A DNA stretch of 64,000 nucleotides from Billgrantia montanilacus (GTDB lineage: Bacteria > Pseudomonadota > Gammaproteobacteria > Pseudomonadales > Halomonadaceae), in the NCBI RefSeq assembly GCF_003336675.1, contig NZ_QPII01000003.1, positions 248,001-312,000 of the forward strand. Direction: 5' to 3'. Numbering within the stretch: position 1 is the first letter of the stretch; each line of letters starts with the position of its first letter. Both the position numbers and the translations under genes were made by a program. The notes under the pieces were generated by a model that was given only the letters and a program-made list of their open reading frames with translations, had not been told where the DNA came from and searched no databases. This document shows, in pieces, positions 60,419-64,000 of this stretch.

Positions 60419-61104
60419 CGGATCGCCTCACCGGCTGCGCCGGCGCCGAATTTCTCCAGGGAGCGATCCAGGCGTCGCAGGTTGGCCTCCTGCCAGCTGC
60501 CGGGCGTGCGCAACCGGCAGCGATCCAGATCGATCAGCCAGACACTCTCCTCGGAATCGACCAGCAGGTTGCGGGCATTGAGATCGACATGATCGAGGCC
60601 GGCGTCGTGGAATCGACGAATGGTGCGGCCCACCGCCTCGAGGAGCGCCTCGCTGTCACGGCCTTCGATGAGGCGGTCGGCAAGGGAGCGGGCGCCGGTA
60701 ATGCGTACCGTGATCAGTGCCGCTTCATAGGAGAGGCCGTGGCGGGTGACGGCGGCGGCAACCGGCCTGGGTACGGGCAGGCCCCGGGCGTAGAGCTCGG
60801 CGGTCAGGCGCAGTTCGCGAAACGCCCGGGTCCGCTCCCGGCCGGTCCACAGGTAGCGTTGCCGGGCAAGCCTTGCCATCAGCCCGCCGCGGCGGTAGGG
60901 GCGCAATACCCACTGGGCAGTGCCTGTATCGAGGAAGAGGCTGCTGCCACGGCCGGGCGCTTCGCCCACCACACGGCCCGCTTCACGCCAATGGGCCGGC
61001 GAGAATAGCTGCGGGGTGATTTGTGGCGTCAGGTTGGCGTCACATAGACTGTCCGCATCATATAGAATGAAAACCTTTCCCGTCCGACATGTTGCCAAGT
61101 GCAT
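60403..61104 (-). CDS. kdkA: 3-deoxy-D-manno-octulosonic acid kinase
   Basis: Phosphorylates Kdo at O-4 in the LPS inner core, using ATP on the cytoplasmic side. About 234 residues from the ATG at 61104 (GAGG seven bases upstream). YRRGGLMARLARQRYLW and the kinase loop GLDHVDLNARNLLVD with IDLDRCR are typical of KdkA. In known cases KdkA goes with a single Kdo in the core. The start codon shares the palindrome CATG with the divergent waaC start. Confidence 0.9.
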   Translation of the reverse strand: MHLATCRTGKVFILYDADSLCDANLTPQITPQLFSPAHWREAGRVVGEAPGRGSSLFLDTGTAQWVLRPYRRGGLMARLARQRYLWTGRERTRAFRELRLTAELYARGLPVPRPVAAAVTRHGLSYEAALITVRITGARSLADRLIEGRDSEALLEAVGRTIRRFHDAGLDHVDLNARNLLVDSEESVWLIDLDRCRLRTPGSWQEANLRRLDRSLEKFGAGAAGEAIRRGYG

Positions 61105-62200
61105 GAAGCATCCTCTGCCTGCCCAACCTCGCCATATCGCCGTGCTGCGCCTCTCCGCGCTGGGCGACGTGTGCAATCTGGTCCCCACCATCCGAGCGCT
61201 GCAGCGGCAGTGGCCCGACATTCGCATCACCTGGATCATCGGCAAGGCGGAACACAGTCTACTGGCCGGTCTCTCGGGGGTCGAGTTCGTCGTCTACGAC
61301 AAGGCCAGCGGCCTTGCCGGGATGCGGCGCCTATGGCGCCAGCTCGGTGACACCCGCTTCGACGTGCTGCTGCATATGCAGCAGGCGCTGCGGGCCAGCG
61401 TGCTCTCCCTGGGGTTGAAGGCCGACGTGCGGGTGGGGTTCGACAAGGCACGGGCCAAGGATGCCCAGCATTGGTTCACCCATCGCCAGCTGGCGCCGCA
61501 TCCGCGCGCCCATGTGCTGGAGTCGTTCATGGACTTCGCCCGCCTGCTGGGCGTCGAGAATCACGGGTTGGAATGGAACCTGCCGGTGCCGGCCGAGGCC
61601 GAGGGTGAGGCTCGCGGGCTGACCGGCGCCTCCCCCTACCTGCTGATGAGCCCCTGCGCCAACCCGCGGCTACGCAACTTTCGCAACTGGTCCGCCGAGG
61701 GCTATGCGGCGGTCATCGAGCACGCCTGGGCTCAGTTTGGTCTGAAAACGGTGCTGACCGGCGGCGGCAGCACCCAGGAACGGGAAGTGGGTGAGCGTAT
61801 CCAGGCCTTGAGTCGCCCGGAGGCGGTGATCGATGTCATCGGCAACAGCTCGCTCAAGGGCCTGCTGGCCCTTATTGCCCGGGCGCGGGTGGTGATCGCT
61901 CCGGATTCCGGGCCGGTGCACATGGCCAACGCCATGGGTACCCCGGTGATCGGATTGTATGCCACCACCAACCCCGACCGTGCAGCGCCCTATCTGTGGC
62001 GTGACCACGTGGTCGATCGCTATCCGGAGGCGGTTCGCGCCTACCTCCACAAGGCGCCCGAGGAGATCGCCTGGGGCGAGCGCGTTCGTCATCCCGATGC
62101 CATGTCCCTGATTCGTGTCGACGATGTCGTCCAACGGCTCGATGCATTGCTGACAGGGCCGAACGAGAGCAAGGAAACGGAGACACCCGATGAAGCTTGA
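61103..62200 (+). CDS. waaC: Family 9 glycosyltransferase, heptosyltransferase I-like
   Basis: Probable transfer of the first heptose to Kdo. About 365 residues starting [20 protein letters not shown]; the GT9 marks are [31 protein letters not shown], and [21 protein letters not shown] near 270. No good ribosome binding site precedes this ATG, and one at 61067 is also in frame, so the start is uncertain. It overlaps hldE by 11 bases. The symbol is by similarity of pattern and context; another heptosyltransferase activity is possible. Confidence 0.82.
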   Translation: MKHPLPAQPRHIAVLRLSALGDVCNLVPTIRALQRQWPDIRITWIIGKAEHSLLAGLSGVEFVVYDKASGLAGMRRLWRQLGDTRFDVLLHMQQALRASVLSLGLKADVRVGFDKARAKDAQHWFTHRQLAPHPRAHVLESFMDFARLLGVENHGLEWNLPVPAEAEGEARGLTGASPYLLMSPCANPRLRNFRNWSAEGYAAVIEHAWAQFGLKTVLTGGGSTQEREVGERIQALSRPEAVIDVIGNSSLKGLLALIARARVVIAPDSGPVHMANAMGTPVIGLYATTNPDRAAPYLWRDHVVDRYPEAVRAYLHKAPEEIAWGERVRHPDAMSLIRVDDVVQRLDALLTGPNESKETETPDEA

Positions 62201-63620
62201 TCTGACTGCGCTGGAGCAGGCGCACGTGCTGGTGGTAGGCGATGTCATGCTCGACCGGTACTGGCACGGCGCCACCTCACGTATCTCGCCGGAGGCCCCC
62301 GTGCCGGTGGTCCGGGTGGAGGAGAGCGAGGATCGCCCCGGCGGTGCGGCCAACGTGGCGCTCAATATTGCCTCACTGGGGGCTCACGCGGCCCTGAGCG
62401 GCATGGTCGGCGACGATGACAATGCTCGGCGCCTTATTGCCCGCATGGAGTCTGCGGGGGTGGAGACCTACTTCGAGAGCAGCGCTGGCATTCCCACCAT
62501 CACCAAGCTGCGGGTCATGAGCCGCAACCAGCAGCTGATTCGTCTCGACTTCGAGGATGGCCTGGAAAATGTCGACACCTCCGGCCTGCTGGCTCGGGTC
62601 GAGCAGGGCCTGCCCGGCAGCGACCTGGTGATTCTCTCCGACTATGGCAAGGGCACCCTCAATCAGGTAGAGGCGTTGATCCAGCTAGTCAAGGCCTCGG
62701 GCAAGCGCGTGCTGGTGGACCCCAAGGGCAGCGACTTCCGCAAGTACCGGGGGGCCAGCGTGATCACCCCCAACCTGGCCGAGTTCGAGGGCGTGGTCGG
62801 TCACTGCCGCGACGATGCCGAACTGGCTGCCCGGGGCGAGGCGCTGTGCATGGAGCTCGAACTCGAGGCCCTGCTGATCACCCGCAGCGAGAAAGGCATG
62901 ACGCTGATCCGGGCCGGGCACGAACCCCTGCATATTCCCACCCGGGCCCGCGAGGTCTACGACGTGACCGGTGCCGGCGACACCGTGATCGGCGTGCTGG
63001 GGCTGGCGCTGGCCGCCGGCCACGGTTTTCCCGAAGCCATGACCCTGGCCAACCTGGCCGCCGGCCTGGTGGTGGCCAAGCCGGGCACGGCGACGCTCTC
63101 CATCGCCGAGCTCTACACGGCCCTGCACGGCGATAAGCTGGCCGAGTTCGGTGTGATCGAGGAGCCCGCGTTGATCGAGGCGGTGCGGGCCGCCCAGGCC
63201 CGCGGCGAGCGGGTGGTAATGACCAACGGCTGCTTCGATATCCTGCATGCCGGCCATGTGGCCTACCTGGAGCATGCCCGTCGGCTCGGCGATCGGTTGG
63301 TCGTGGCGGTCAACGACGACGCCTCCATTGCCCGGCTCAAGGGTCCCAAGCGGCCTATCAACCCGCTGCTGCGGCGCATGCAGGTCCTGGCCGGACTGGG
63401 GGCAGTGGACTGGGTGGTGCCCTTCGGGGAAGACACACCCCAGCGCTTGATCGAGGCGGTGATTCCAGACGTGCTGGTCAAGGGCGGCGATTATCGCCCC
63501 GAGGAGATTGCCGGTGGCGATGCGGTCCGTGCCGCCGGCGGCGAGGTGATGGTGCTGGGCTTTGAGGACGGCGTATCGACCACGGCGATGATCTCGACGA
63601 TCCTGGATCGCGAGAGCTGA
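62190..63620 (+). CDS. hldE: Bifunctional heptose 7-phosphate kinase / heptose 1-phosphate adenylyltransferase
   Basis: Two-domain enzyme of ADP-heptose synthesis, 476 residues. The ribokinase-type N-terminal domain (about 1-320) has [28 protein letters not shown] and [11 protein letters not shown]; the C-terminal nucleotidyltransferase domain has [18 protein letters not shown] (HxGH) and [14 protein letters not shown] precedes the ATG. It overlaps waaC and is followed directly by waaA (TGATG). Confidence 0.97.
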   Translation: MKLDLTALEQAHVLVVGDVMLDRYWHGATSRISPEAPVPVVRVEESEDRPGGAANVALNIASLGAHAALSGMVGDDDNARRLIARMESAGVETYFESSAGIPTITKLRVMSRNQQLIRLDFEDGLENVDTSGLLARVEQGLPGSDLVILSDYGKGTLNQVEALIQLVKASGKRVLVDPKGSDFRKYRGASVITPNLAEFEGVVGHCRDDAELAARGEALCMELELEALLITRSEKGMTLIRAGHEPLHIPTRAREVYDVTGAGDTVIGVLGLALAAGHGFPEAMTLANLAAGLVVAKPGTATLSIAELYTALHGDKLAEFGVIEEPALIEAVRAAQARGERVVMTNGCFDILHAGHVAYLEHARRLGDRLVVAVNDDASIARLKGPKRPINPLLRRMQVLAGLGAVDWVVPFGEDTPQRLIEAVIPDVLVKGGDYRPEEIAGGDAVRAAGGEVMVLGFEDGVSTTAMISTILDRES

Positions 63621-64000
63621 TGCAACGCCGAGGCCGACCCTGGGCACGCCATCTCTATTCGACGGCGCTCTATCTGCTCTCACCGCTGATATGGCAGCGC
63701 GTCTGGCGTGAGCAAGCGCTCACAAACCCCCGGCGGGAACGGCTCGGGCTGCTGCCTGCCCGGCCTGTCGCGGAGCGTGGCATCTGGCTTCACTGCGCCT
63801 CGGTGGGAGAAGTCCTGGCAGCCCGGCCCCTGATCGAGGCCCTGCTGGCTCGCTATCCCGAGCACCGTCTAATAGTCACCACCATGACCGCGACCGGCGC
63901 CGAGCGTGTCCGCGCCTTGAGCCGAGCGCTGCGAGAATCGGCGACCGTAGATGCAGCCGATGGCCCGCTCGAGCACCACTTCGTGCCACTGGACTTTCCC
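63620..64000 (+). CDS. waaA: 3-deoxy-D-manno-octulosonic acid transferase, N-terminal part (cut by window end)
   Basis: Kdo transferase that joins Kdo to lipid A at the inner membrane. 127 codons are present. An N-terminal membrane anchor (HLYSTALYLLSPLIW) is followed by RERLGLLPARP, IWLHCASVGEVLAARPLIEAL (with the catalytic Glu) and VTTMTATGAERV, typical of the family. ATG overlaps the hldE stop. Confidence 0.94.
   Translation, partial: MQRRGRPWARHLYSTALYLLSPLIWQRVWREQALTNPRRERLGLLPARPVAERGIWLHCASVGEVLAARPLIEALLARYPEHRLIVTTMTATGAERVRALSRALRESATVDAADGPLEHHFVPLDFP

Overview
The window looks like the replication-origin neighbourhood of a GC-rich gammaproteobacterium, most probably a member of the Halomonadaceae (Halomonas or a close relative). 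The evidence is the gene set and order (atpIBEFHAGDC, parB-parA-rsmG-mnmG, mnmE-yidC-rnpA-rpmH, dnaA-dnaN-recF-gyrB), the gammaproteobacterial character of the proteins, and high GC. The genus is inferred from general familiarity, not from a search. I saw no tRNA, rRNA, CRISPR array, insertion sequence or prophage.

Layout. (1) 1-13.0 kb, all on the minus strand: the 5' part of mgtE, the complete ATP synthase operon, and the mnmG-rsmG-parA-parB operon. (2) 12.9-13.4 kb: a non-coding block with an AT-rich segment, a DnaA-trio-like run and several DnaA boxes, the best oriC candidate. (3) 13.4-23.9 kb: a polar amino acid ABC transporter, erpA, argC, a ClC chloride transporter, hemJ, an in-frame thiD-hemL reading frame, a P-loop kinase with a decayed N-terminal domain and a small secreted protein. 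(4) 24.0-34.8 kb: a biofilm-matrix island with pgaABCD (poly-N-acetylglucosamine) next to csgDEFG and csgBA (curli amyloid), all on the minus strand. (5) 35.0-42.4 kb: rdgB, hemW, an OmpA-like lipoprotein and rlmJ on plus; mnmE, yidC, rnpA and rpmH on minus. (6) 42.4-49.2 kb: a second DnaA-box region, then dnaA-dnaN-recF-gyrB on plus. (7) 49.6-53.4 kb: gmhB, glyS and glyQ on minus. (8) 53.5-64.0 kb: LPS inner-core genes (hldD, waaF, an OpgB-like transferase, three further glycosyltransferases, kdkA, a WaaC-like heptosyltransferase, hldE and the start of waaA).

How it fits together. ParA/ParB at 8.6-10.3 kb have their targets in the same window: five perfect parS palindromes (TGTTTCACGTGAAACA) lie between 46.0 and 50.3 kb, two of them inside the recF coding sequence. 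Perfect DnaA boxes are unusually frequent and also occur inside genes. gmhB, hldD and hldE make ADP-heptose, waaF and the WaaC-like enzyme use it, waaA adds Kdo and kdkA phosphorylates it. The matrix island sits between mnmG and mnmE, which are close neighbours in pseudomonads, so it interrupts an otherwise conserved order.

The points I find most worth following are the parS cluster and its use of recF codons, the two candidate origin regions 30 kb apart, the stop-free thiD-hemL junction, the roughly 24-strand curlin with an aromatic insertion, and the palindrome in the pga leader. I saw no clear anti-phage or otherwise wholly novel multigene system.
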